A DNA stretch of 64,000 nucleotides. Origin: an uncultured Aureispira sp. (GTDB lineage Bacteria; Bacteroidota; Bacteroidia; Chitinophagales; Saprospiraceae). Both the position numbers and the translations under genes were made by a program. Within the stretch, counting starts at the first letter, position 1; each line of letters starts with the position of its first letter. The notes beneath the pieces are model-generated. The model searched no databases and was not told the DNA's origin. It saw only the letters and a program-made list of their open reading frames with translations. Shown piece by piece: positions 33,932 through 42,227 of the stretch. The stretch spans positions 1-64,000 of the forward strand of contig CAJQQM010000040.1 in NCBI GenBank assembly GCA_905480485.1, in the 5' to 3' direction.

Positions 33932-34690
33932 ATGCAAAACCAAGAAATCCTAGCTGTCAGTGAATCCTTCTATAGTTTACAAGGAGAGGGCAAAACAATG
34001 GGTATACCAGCAATATTTTTGAGGCTAAGTGGCTGTAACCTGATTTGTGGTGGCAAAGGTGCTGAGAAAGATGGTGCCCTACACAACGGTGCAACTTGGA
34101 TATGCGATACCATTGATGTATGGATGCAAGGACAAAGCTATCCCTTTGATGAATTGATAGCATCTATGAATGCCTCTTTTCAGTTTGTTAAACGGTTAGA
34201 AAAAGGAGCACATTTGGTTATAACTGGTGGCGAACCACTGTTGCAGCAGCAAAGAATCATTCATTTTTTGACTTATCTAGAGCAAAATCATGGTATTTGC
34301 CCTATCGTTGAAATAGAAACCAATGCCACCATAGAACCTTTAGCTGCCTTGGACGCGCGCGTTCATTATTGGAATTGTTCGCCCAAGCTAAGCAATTCAG
34401 GCATGTCCTTGCAAGCTAGATGGAAACAACAGGTAATTGATTGGTTTGGAAACAACCCCAAAACGATGTTTAAGTTTGTTTTAGCCGCTAAATACGAATT
34501 TGAAGAAATTGATGAAATGATTCGTTCTAAACAAATCGACGCTTCTAAGATTGTTCTTATGCCTGCTGCCGATAGCATCGAACAATTACTCGAAAGAAAT
34601 AAAATGATCGCACAATTGTGTATCGATCAACAATTGCGCATGTGCACCCGCTTGCATGTTGAAATATGGAATCAACTAACAGGCGTATAA
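33932..34690 (+). CDS. queE: 7-carboxy-7-deazaguanine synthase (radical SAM), variant cluster motif
   Basis: This 252-residue protein begins VSESFYSLQGEGKTMGIPAIFLRLSGCNL, the QueE signature. It has the radical-SAM TGGEPLLQQ motif and a C-terminal region fitting QueE. QueE converts 6-carboxytetrahydropterin to 7-carboxy-7-deazaguanine, en route to queuosine in tRNA. The three cluster cysteines are Cys35, Cys39 and Cys58 (CX3CX18C), because about 16 residues are inserted before the final WICDT, in place of the canonical CX3CX2C. The gene follows the ndk terminator; no other que gene is present. Confidence 0.88.
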   Translation: MQNQEILAVSESFYSLQGEGKTMGIPAIFLRLSGCNLICGGKGAEKDGALHNGATWICDTIDVWMQGQSYPFDELIASMNASFQFVKRLEKGAHLVITGGEPLLQQQRIIHFLTYLEQNHGICPIVEIETNATIEPLAALDARVHYWNCSPKLSNSGMSLQARWKQQVIDWFGNNPKTMFKFVLAAKYEFEEIDEMIRSKQIDASKIVLMPAADSIEQLLERNKMIAQLCIDQQLRMCTRLHVEIWNQLTGV

Positions 34691-34894
34691 GGTCAACTGT
34701 CAATCTGTACCTCAAAAATGAGAAAACATGGATGGCACATAAGTTGATACTTTAATAAGGGCCTTTAGAAAACAAGCAGAATTATCGCTTCGGGGCCAAA
34801 AAGCTATCAAAACGCTTTTAAGGAAGCCCTGTCAAAACCGTCTATAGGACAAAATGACAGTCATAAAAATTATCTGACATACAAAAAATAATCC

Positions 34895-37342
34895 GTGATC
34901 ATAAAAAGCACAATCAGTACAAGCCTAGAACAATTGAAATTTATACTTGGTGGAGGGAATGAAGAAGTTGACTTCATGCCCCTTTTCTCCATGGATGAAG
35001 ACAACGAAGACGAAGAAGATAGCAGCGAAGAGTTTAATGAAACATTACCCGTATTAGCACTCAAGAATACCGTAATGTTTCCTGGCATCATTATTCCAGT
35101 AACGGTTGGCCGTAAAAAATCAATTGCTGCGGTTAATGAAGCTTATGAAAGCGACAAGACAATTGCAATCCTTACCCAAAAAGAATTGGACACTGCTGAC
35201 CCCTTACAAGACGACTTATATCCTACAGGAGTCGTTGCCAAGATTTTAAAGGTACTAAAAATGCCCGACGGCACTACAACGGCTATTCTGCAGGGCAAGA
35301 AAAAAATCCTACTAAAAGAATTGTCTCAAAGCAGTCCATTTCTGAAGGGAAGTTTCGATATTCTAGATTTAAAACCAATTGATAATACGCCCGAATTTTT
35401 GGCAGTTATAACGGCGATGCGAGAGCTTTCAGAAAAAATAATAAAGATATCTCCGAATATACCTAACGACGCTTCTATGATGTTGGGAAATATTAAAAAG
35501 CCGCGTTTTCTAATCAATTTTATTGCTTCTAATCTTAATATAAATGTCGAGCAAAAGCAATCTATACTTGAGATTGAAAATATTGAGAACAAAGCAGATG
35601 AAGTGCTAAAAAGTATGAATCATGAGTTGCAAGTACTACAACTTAAGCACAAAATCGAAGTTGATGTTCACGGAGATATGGAAAAACAACAACGAGAATA
35701 TATACTTAATCAACAACTCAAAAAAATCCAGGAAGAACTTGGAGAATCGCCGCACGACAATGATATTTCTGATCTTGAAATAAGGGCCAAAAGCAAAAAT
35801 TGGTCGGATGCAGCTCAAAAGAAATTCCTTAAAGAACTGAAAAAAATTAAACGAATGAATCCGGCGGCACCGGAACATTCCATTTTAGTAAATTATCTTG
35901 AGCACTTAGTTGACTTGCCCTGGAATGAGTTTACAGAAGACGCTTTTGACTTGAAAGGTGCTGAAGCTATTTTAGATGCCGATCATTTTGGTCTACACAA
36001 AGTCAAAGATCGGGTGCTTGAGCATTTGGCCGTCTTAAAGCTGCGCCAGGATATGAAATCTCCTATTTTATGCCTTGTAGGACCTCCAGGTGTTGGTAAA
36101 ACGTCTTTGGGTAAATCTATTGCAAAAGCAATCAGCAGAAAATACATACGAATGTCTTTGGGAGGGTTACACGATGAATCTGAACTTAGAGGTCATCGCA
36201 AAACCTATATTGGGGCGATGCCAGGACGAATTATTCAGTCTTTGAAAAAAGCAGAGTCGAGCAATCCTGTGTTCATCTTGGATGAAATTGACAAAATGGG
36301 CAACAGTTTTAAAGGTGATCCATCGTCAGCCCTACTCGAAATTTTAGACCCAGAACAAAACACAAACTTTTATGACAATTATCTCGAACTAGAATACGAC
36401 CTGTCAAAAGTGTTGTTTATTGCCACCGCCAATTCACTTCAGAGTATTCAACCGGCATTGTTAGACCGAATGGAAATCATTGAAGTCAATGGTTATTCCA
36501 TTGAAGAAAAATTGGAAATTGCCAAACGGCATTTAGTATCGAAGCAACTCAAAGAACATGGTTTAACAGCAGAACAAATGCAGCTTTCAGACGAGAGCTT
36601 GTTGCGGATCATATCCGACTACACCAGAGAATCCGGAGTTCGTTCCCTAGAGCGCGAAATCGCCAAGGTGATGCGACACGTTGCCAAAAAAATAGTAGAT
36701 CAAACCATAGAGGGAGCCAATTTAAATCCAGATGAAATCAGCCAAATCCTAGGCCCCAAAAAAGTAAACTTGGATGATGTTTTCGAAGAAAATCAACCAG
36801 CAGGAGTCGCTGTAGGTTTGGCTTGGACGAGTGTAGGAGGAGATATCTTGTTTATTGAGACAAGCCTGTGTAAAGGCAAGGGGAAACTGACCTTAACCGG
36901 TAATTTAGGTGACGTAATGAAAGAATCGGCTACTACGGCCTTGAGTTATCTGAGGGCGCATGCCAAAACATGGTCAATAGATCCTGAAAGTTTTGACACA
37001 ACTAATATACATATTCATATTCCAGCAGGTGCTATTCCTAAAGATGGTCCTTCGGCTGGAATAACGATGATGACCGCACTTGCCTCGGCCTTTACTCAGC
37101 GAAAAATACGTCCGAACTTAGCGATGACGGGTGAAATAACACTTCGTGGAAAAGTACTACCGGTTGGTGGTATCAAAGAAAAAGTTTTGGCGGCTAAAAG
37201 AGCGGGTGTTAAGCATATTATTATGTGCCAAGATAACGAAAAGGACGTAAAGGAAATTAATCCAGATTACCTTGGTGACCTTAACTTTCACTACGTCAAA
37301 CGCGTTCAGGAGGTATTAGATTTTGCTTTGACCAAATCCTAA
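34895..37342 (+). CDS. lon: ATP-dependent Lon protease
   Basis: This 815-residue protein has the Lon N-terminal substrate domain (LPVLALKNTVMFPGIIIPVTVGR), a coiled region, the AAA+ module with Walker A GPPGVGKTSLGKS and Walker B PVFILDEIDKM, and the proteolytic domain with the catalytic serine in DGPSAG and the lysine further on in GGIKEKVLAAKRAG. The start is uncertain: a GTG at 34895 preserves the acidic leader typical of Bacteroidota Lon, and an ATG at 34976 would remove 27 residues. Lon degrades misfolded and regulatory proteins. It converges with coaE. Confidence 0.95.
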   Translation: MIIKSTISTSLEQLKFILGGGNEEVDFMPLFSMDEDNEDEEDSSEEFNETLPVLALKNTVMFPGIIIPVTVGRKKSIAAVNEAYESDKTIAILTQKELDTADPLQDDLYPTGVVAKILKVLKMPDGTTTAILQGKKKILLKELSQSSPFLKGSFDILDLKPIDNTPEFLAVITAMRELSEKIIKISPNIPNDASMMLGNIKKPRFLINFIASNLNINVEQKQSILEIENIENKADEVLKSMNHELQVLQLKHKIEVDVHGDMEKQQREYILNQQLKKIQEELGESPHDNDISDLEIRAKSKNWSDAAQKKFLKELKKIKRMNPAAPEHSILVNYLEHLVDLPWNEFTEDAFDLKGAEAILDADHFGLHKVKDRVLEHLAVLKLRQDMKSPILCLVGPPGVGKTSLGKSIAKAISRKYIRMSLGGLHDESELRGHRKTYIGAMPGRIIQSLKKAESSNPVFILDEIDKMGNSFKGDPSSALLEILDPEQNTNFYDNYLELEYDLSKVLFIATANSLQSIQPALLDRMEIIEVNGYSIEEKLEIAKRHLVSKQLKEHGLTAEQMQLSDESLLRIISDYTRESGVRSLEREIAKVMRHVAKKIVDQTIEGANLNPDEISQILGPKKVNLDDVFEENQPAGVAVGLAWTSVGGDILFIETSLCKGKGKLTLTGNLGDVMKESATTALSYLRAHAKTWSIDPESFDTTNIHIHIPAGAIPKDGPSAGITMMTALASAFTQRKIRPNLAMTGEITLRGKVLPVGGIKEKVLAAKRAGVKHIIMCQDNEKDVKEINPDYLGDLNFHYVKRVQEVLDFALTKS

Positions 37343-37371
37343 AACAGTTTTTTGTCCAAGTGCAAGACTAA

Positions 37372-37995
37372 CTAATTAGAGCTATTTTTAGGTGGAACTT
37401 TAGCTAAATAACGCAAATGTTCGTCTATTTCCGAAACCTGAATATTCAGTGTTTCCCAGGCTAAATTCTGTACAACATAGTCGGCTCTTTTTACTTTTTC
37501 CGCTTGTGGCATCTGTTTGTTTATTCTGGCCAAAACAGCCTCTTTACCAATCTTGTCTCTTGCCATCACTCGCTGAATCCTCACCGACTCAGGTGCAGTT
37601 ACCACAATTATTTTGTCTAGGCTTTTGTAGGAACCTGTTTCGTACAGCAAAGCAGCTTCTTTGAGTGTATACAAACAACCTTTTTGAGCTTGTAATGTTT
37701 GCCAAGCTTTAGCATCTTCAAAAACAGCAGGATGTACGATGTCATTTAATTTAGTTAGTTGCCTTGGATCTTTAAATACAATTCCGGACAAATATCCCCT
37801 ATCCAATGTTCCGTCTGTTCTAAACACATTTGAACCAAATACCTCTATCAACTGTTGACGCAAAACAGCATCTTCATGCATCAATAATTTAGCTCGATCA
37901 TCGGCGTAATATACTGGTATTTCTAATTTTTCAAACAGTCGGCAAACCGTTGACTTGCCACTGCCTATACCTCCTGTTATTCCAATTTTCAACAT
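37372..37995 (-). CDS. coaE: Dephospho-CoA kinase
   Basis: The start is set at the ATG at 37995 (207 aa), which begins MLKIGITGGIGSGKSTVCRLF; the frame extends eight codons further. The P-loop GGIGSGKST, the YYADDRAK region (substrate-binding Asp) and IVHPAVFEDAKAW are typical of CoaE, which phosphorylates dephospho-CoA in the last step of CoA synthesis. It is convergent with lon and has no operon partner on its strand. Confidence 0.92.
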   Translation of the reverse strand: MLKIGITGGIGSGKSTVCRLFEKLEIPVYYADDRAKLLMHEDAVLRQQLIEVFGSNVFRTDGTLDRGYLSGIVFKDPRQLTKLNDIVHPAVFEDAKAWQTLQAQKGCLYTLKEAALLYETGSYKSLDKIIVVTAPESVRIQRVMARDKIGKEAVLARINKQMPQAEKVKRADYVVQNLAWETLNIQVSEIDEHLRYLAKVPPKNSSN

Positions 37996-38235
37996 TCTTT
38001 TTGTATTTAAATCTCCCAATCAAAGGCTATATTAACACTATTTTTAAACTAATAGTCTATGTTAAAGATACATTTTTTAATAGAATTCTTAGATATGCCA
38101 TTCTTTAGTTTTGATAATTAGGACTAGGATTTGTCATGGATAAAGGATACTCGTCAAAGCCTTACATTCAATTGAGATATTTTTAGTATTTTTAGACAGC
38201 TGTAAAACTCTAAAACCTAACAAGCTGTATTATTT

Positions 38236-38997
38236 ATGCAATCAATCAGTGTCATAATACCCACCTACAACGAAGCCGACAACTTAAAAGAATTGTTGCC
38301 TTTACTGCATTGGGCGGATGAAATTATCATCATTGATTCTTTTAGTACGGATACTACGGTTCAAATTATTCAAGATTTTGAAGTTCGGTTTATTCAACAT
38401 CAATACGAAGGTCCCGCTGCCCAGAAAAATAGAGCGATTGAATTGGCCAAAAGTACATGGATATTGATTTTAGATGCAGATGAACGCCCAACAGATGGTC
38501 TTTTAGCCGAAATAAAAGCTTTATTAAGCCTCGAAAACATACCCTATCATGCTTATTGGATTTATCGTCGTAATTTTTTTATGGAAAGAAGAATAAACTA
38601 TAGTGGATGGCAAAACGATAAAGTCATACGTTTTTTTCAAAAAGAAGGATGCAGGTACAACAATAAACAGGTACATGAAGAAATTGAAACCCTAGAAGAT
38701 ATTGGTTTTTTGAAAGCTAAAATTGATCATTTTACCTTCCGTTCTCTCGATCATTTTTCACTAAAAATACGTCGATATGCGCAGTGGTCGGCTGATGATT
38801 ATTCAACAAAAACAACGAAGGTGGGTTGCTTTCATCTTTGGATTAAACCTCTCTTCCGATTTATCAAACACTTTATCCTCAAAAGAGGATTTTTAGATGG
38901 TAAGGTGGGTTTCATAATAAGTTCTTATATGGCTTGGGGTGTTTTTCTTCGCTACGCCTACCTCTATGAAAGACAGAACAAAGCAAAATTAGATTAA
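38236..38997 (+). CDS. Glycosyltransferase family 2 (WaaE/KdtX-like)
   Basis: This 253-residue GT-A protein opens with SVIIPTYNEADNLKELLPLL. It has the early acidic stretch WADEIIIIDSFSTDTT, the DADERP metal-binding motif (around residues 80-85) and a QVHEE motif, all typical of the WaaE/KdtX-like branch that adds sugars to lipopolysaccharide cores. The acceptor is not determined. It is alone on its strand between coaE (divergent) and the bifunctional-nuclease-type gene. Confidence 0.82.
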   Translation: MQSISVIIPTYNEADNLKELLPLLHWADEIIIIDSFSTDTTVQIIQDFEVRFIQHQYEGPAAQKNRAIELAKSTWILILDADERPTDGLLAEIKALLSLENIPYHAYWIYRRNFFMERRINYSGWQNDKVIRFFQKEGCRYNNKQVHEEIETLEDIGFLKAKIDHFTFRSLDHFSLKIRRYAQWSADDYSTKTTKVGCFHLWIKPLFRFIKHFILKRGFLDGKVGFIISSYMAWGVFLRYAYLYERQNKAKLD

Positions 38998-39299
38998 ATG
39001 ATAATACCCCCTTAAATCCTCTATAATCAAAGCCAACAAAACTAGCTTATTACTATGCTTTTTCGTTCCTAATAATTTTTTGTTAGAAAAAAAAGCCGTA
39101 CTTTTTGGTCTGATTTTGGATCAAGCTCCTTCAAAAATAGGCTCAAAGTTATTTAGTATCTTGATTTTTAATCATTAAAACAAAACACTTCTAATTTTTT
39201 TTTATATTTGAGCGTTTTGATAAATCAATTCAACAAAACAGAGAGCATAGAACTAAAGATTCCTTTAACAATAAACTCTAACCCAAAGAACGCTTTTTA
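38998..39299 (+). other. 302-bp intergenic region with the promoter of the next gene
   Basis: Apart from the -7 box at 39203-39210, the gap is AT-rich and holds no open frame, hairpin with T-run or repeat that I can support. Confidence 0.5.
39203..39210 (+). promoter_or_regulatory. Bacteroidota -7 box TATATTTG
   Basis: This is an exact TAnnTTTG match 90 bp ahead of the bifunctional-nuclease-type ATG, implying a leader of about 80 nt. No TTTG is seen at the ideal -33 position. Confidence 0.5.
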
Positions 39300-39890
39300 A
39301 TGAAAAAAATAGAATTAGAAATTGTTGCTTTATCTCATAGCCTTGCACAAACTCAAAATTACGCGATTGTTCTAGGCGAAAACGATGGTGTTAGACGCTT
39401 ACCTATTGTTATTGGAGAATTTGAGGCACAAGCTATTGCGGTAGCTATGGAAGGCATGGAACCGAGTAGACCAATGACACACGACTTGTTCAAAAACACC
39501 CTCTCTGGCTTTAATATTGAAATTAAAGAAGTCGTAATCAACAACCTTGTTGATGGAATTTTCTACGCGAATCTTATCTGTATCAACAATGGTCAGCAAA
39601 CTGAAGTTGACTCAAGAACCTCCGACGCTTTAGCCCTAGCGGTTCGTTTTGGCTGCCCAATTTATACCTACGAATTCATTCTCGAACAAGCGGGGATTAT
39701 ACTAGAAGAGGAAACTGAAAAAGAAGTTCAGAAAGCGAAAAGTCGTAGAAGCGAAAAGAAAGAAAAGGTAAAGTCGTTGCAGGAAAATAGTTTTGAAGAA
39801 CTAGAAAAACTACTTAAAGTAGCGCTCGACACAGAAGACTACGAGAGAGCTGCCAAAATCAGAGATGAAATTAATAATCGTCAGAGCTAA
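39300..39890 (+). CDS. Bifunctional nuclease (DUF151) family protein with UVR motif
   Basis: This 196-residue protein has an N-terminal DUF151/BFN domain (about 1-130): LPIVIGEFEAQAIAVAMEG, RPMTHDLFKNTL and VDSRTSDALALAVRFGCPI. A charged linker follows, then a C-terminal UVR helical hairpin (about 160-194, LEKLLKVALDTEDYERAAKI) of the kind that joins UvrB and UvrC. The DUF151-plus-UVR arrangement is common in Bacteroidota. The family has been reported as nuclease in plants, but the bacterial function is not firmly known. Confidence 0.87.
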   Translation: MKKIELEIVALSHSLAQTQNYAIVLGENDGVRRLPIVIGEFEAQAIAVAMEGMEPSRPMTHDLFKNTLSGFNIEIKEVVINNLVDGIFYANLICINNGQQTEVDSRTSDALALAVRFGCPIYTYEFILEQAGIILEEETEKEVQKAKSRRSEKKEKVKSLQENSFEELEKLLKVALDTEDYERAAKIRDEINNRQS

Positions 39891-39909
39891 ACGCCCTCTA
39901 CTGCTCTCT

Positions 39910-41211
39910 TTATCGGTCTTTAATGATTTGTTGCATCGCCCACAACATTTTATCTAAATCTTTGGTTCTAGTATACACATTTGGCGATATTCGGACACCC
40001 GAGATTTGGTCGAAGACACTTATGGTATTGTGTATGTCATATTGACTTTCCAGACTTTTAGCTACTTTTCTAAAATTAATTCCTTCTACCGAAAACAATC
40101 CGATAGCACAAGCATATCGATCTTGACTTGATGTATAAAACCGAATGCCCTCCTCTTGGGCTAATGCCTTCATCCAATAATTTTTGAGATAGCGCAACCG
40201 AGCTTCTTTTAGTTCTATTCCTATTTGGTGAAAAAAATCGATGGCATAATGCGTCGCTTCTTCTTTTGCTAAAGAGATAGTTCCGTGATTTTCAAATTTT
40301 TCAATTCGAAAATTGTCTTTTTCGGAGGCAGGATACAAAGGCCACACTTGCTTTATTTTATCTTTTCGTAGATACAAAAAGCCCATACCTATAGGGGCAC
40401 TCATCCATTTGTGCAAAGAGGTAGCATAGGCGTCACAGTGCAATGCACTCACTTTGAAGTCAATATGTGCAAATGCGTGCGCCCCATCAATCAAAGTAAA
40501 TATATTTTTGGAGGCTGCTTTCTTGCAAATAGTTGCCAATACATCATTAGGTATAATTTGACCTGTCCAATTGGTTAGGTGCGTGAGTAAAACCATCTTG
40601 GTACGAGCAGTAAATTTGGAGCAATAAGCTTCAATAATTGTTGCATCATCCTCGACAGGTACCGGCAGTTGCACCCAAACTAATTTAATTTTTTTACGTC
40701 GGGCAAGTTGTTCAAAACCTACCTTTACTGTTGAATAATCCTGTGTTGACAAAACGACTTCATCACCCGCCTGCCACTCTTGTCCCATCACAATTGTATG
40801 AATTGCCTCTGTCGCATTTTGCATAATAGCTAATTCATCGGCTTCACAGCCGGCAATGTCAGCTAGCTTCTGTTTTAAAAAGATTCTATTTTTGGGTAGT
40901 TTACGAAGTAAATGCATCGAGGGCAATTCATTTATGAAAGCTAAAAACTTTTTTTCGGCTTCCAAAACAATTTTGGGCTGAGGCGCAACCCCACCATTAT
41001 TGAGATTTAGAGTCGTTTTAGATACAGCATAAGCCCCACGCACTTTCCTCCACAGGTCTTCATCGCATACATGATAGTCTAAATCATACGTTTGCCCCTC
41101 CAAAAAAGGACTAACAAAAGGCCCTGCTTTGCTCAATTCAGGTACAGCTTGCAAAGACAAAAACATACCTCCCCCTAATATATTTTTTAAAAAATGACGG
41201 CGGTTGTTCAT
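39910..41211 (-). CDS. Tat-exported aminotransferase class V (cysteine-desulfurase-like) protein
   Basis: The start is set at the ATG at 41211 (433 aa). The N-terminus then begins MNNRRHFLKNILGGGMFLSL, a twin-arginine signal, as is common for exported cofactor enzymes. The fold-type-I PLP enzyme follows: NATEAIHTIV, TLIDGAHAFAHIDF (cofactor Asp/His) and ATSLHKWMSAPIGMGFL with the PLP lysine. It is nearest to the isopenicillin-N-epimerase-like / cysteine-desulfurase-like branch. The substrate is unknown, and export of a PLP enzyme by Tat is unusual but recurs in this family. Confidence 0.83.
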   Translation of the reverse strand: MNNRRHFLKNILGGGMFLSLQAVPELSKAGPFVSPFLEGQTYDLDYHVCDEDLWRKVRGAYAVSKTTLNLNNGGVAPQPKIVLEAEKKFLAFINELPSMHLLRKLPKNRIFLKQKLADIAGCEADELAIMQNATEAIHTIVMGQEWQAGDEVVLSTQDYSTVKVGFEQLARRKKIKLVWVQLPVPVEDDATIIEAYCSKFTARTKMVLLTHLTNWTGQIIPNDVLATICKKAASKNIFTLIDGAHAFAHIDFKVSALHCDAYATSLHKWMSAPIGMGFLYLRKDKIKQVWPLYPASEKDNFRIEKFENHGTISLAKEEATHYAIDFFHQIGIELKEARLRYLKNYWMKALAQEEGIRFYTSSQDRYACAIGLFSVEGINFRKVAKSLESQYDIHNTISVFDQISGVRISPNVYTRTKDLDKMLWAMQQIIKDR

Positions 41212-41285
41212 CCTAAGGAGTGATTTGTACAAGATTGGATACTCGCTGATTAAACTGTATATTAAGATATAAGGAAAATAATTAT

Positions 41286-41293
41286 TACCTTTG
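41286..41293 (+). promoter_or_regulatory. Bacteroidota -7 box TACCTTTG
   Basis: The context TACCTTTGCA is a typical Bacteroidota -7 element. It lies about 165 bp upstream of the pseudouridine synthase ATG. No TTTG was found at -33. Confidence 0.4.
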
Positions 41294-41456
41294 CACTGTA
41301 GAAAATAAGTTATACTTTTTTTTTGAAAGCACCTAATATTATAGGGCCAAAACCTATCCCTAATCAGCCTTTGAGCTTAGCTAATACTTATTTCACCAAG
41401 TATTTTAGTTAAGTACTTCGCATTAATCAGACTTTTCGTCTTAAATCTATTAGAAT

Positions 41457-42164
41457 ATGAGTTTCGGAAAATTTAACCTTCAGGTCATTTATGAAGACAA
41501 TCACCTAATTGCTGTTAATAAACCTGCCGGGTGGTTGGTACAAGGCGACGACACGGGAGATTTGCCCCTTTCTGAATATGTCAAAGACTATATTAAAAGA
41601 AGGTATGACAAACCGGGAGATGTCTTTTTGGGTGTTATTCATCGACTCGATCGTCCGGTAAGTGGAGTGGTAGTTTTTGCGCGTACTGGCAAAGCCCTAA
41701 AGCGTATGAACAAATTATTTCAAGATAGGTTGGTCACCAAAGAATACGTAGCAGTGGTTGAACACCGCCCGCTCGAACTCGAAGGAACATTGGTGCATTA
41801 CTTGATGAAAGATAAAGAAAAAAACATTACGACCGCCTTCAACAAGCAACGCTACAAGAAAGCAAAAGAATGTACACTTGAATACAAACTCATTGGTGGA
41901 CTAGCCGACCACCACCTTTTGGCAATCAAACCTATTACTGGACGTTCTCATCAAATCAGGGTACAATTATCTAAAATAGGTTGTTCTATAAAGGGCGATA
42001 AAAAATACGGCGCTAAAAAATTTAATACCGACCCAGGCACTATTAATCTACACTCCAATCGTCTTTCTTTTGTACATCCGGTCAAATTAACACCTGTAAG
42101 TATAGAAGCAAATGTTCCTGAAAGGGATCAAGTGTGGCAAATGTATGCTCACTTAATCGACTAA
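41457..42164 (+). CDS. RluA-family pseudouridine synthase
   Basis: This 235-residue protein has the RluA-family layout: an N-terminal YEDNHLIAVNKPAGWLV, the catalytic aspartate in HRLDRPVSGVVVFA, KEYVAVVEHRP, and a C-terminal GRSHQIRVQLSKIGCSIKGDKKYG. These enzymes isomerise uridines in rRNA or tRNA. There is no S4 domain, and the length is close to minimal, so the target (RluA-, RluC/D- or TruC-like) cannot be assigned. It has its own -7 box upstream and a terminator just past the stop. Confidence 0.88.
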   Translation: MSFGKFNLQVIYEDNHLIAVNKPAGWLVQGDDTGDLPLSEYVKDYIKRRYDKPGDVFLGVIHRLDRPVSGVVVFARTGKALKRMNKLFQDRLVTKEYVAVVEHRPLELEGTLVHYLMKDKEKNITTAFNKQRYKKAKECTLEYKLIGGLADHHLLAIKPITGRSHQIRVQLSKIGCSIKGDKKYGAKKFNTDPGTINLHSNRLSFVHPVKLTPVSIEANVPERDQVWQMYAHLID

Positions 42165-42168
42165 AAAA

Positions 42169-42192
42169 AGCCCTCCTTTTTCAAGGAGGACT
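42169..42192 (-). terminator. Terminator between converging RluA-type and M43 protease genes
   Basis: Arms AGCCCTCCTT (42169-42178) and AAGGAGGACT (42183-42192) pair with one mismatch. On the minus strand the stem is followed by seven Ts (complement of the A-run at 42163-42169), so it ends the protease transcript. On the plus strand the T-run is distant, making termination there weaker. Confidence 0.8.
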
Positions 42193-42227
42193 TCCGTCAA
42201 TAATTTTTTTTAAAGCTTCCGAACGTT

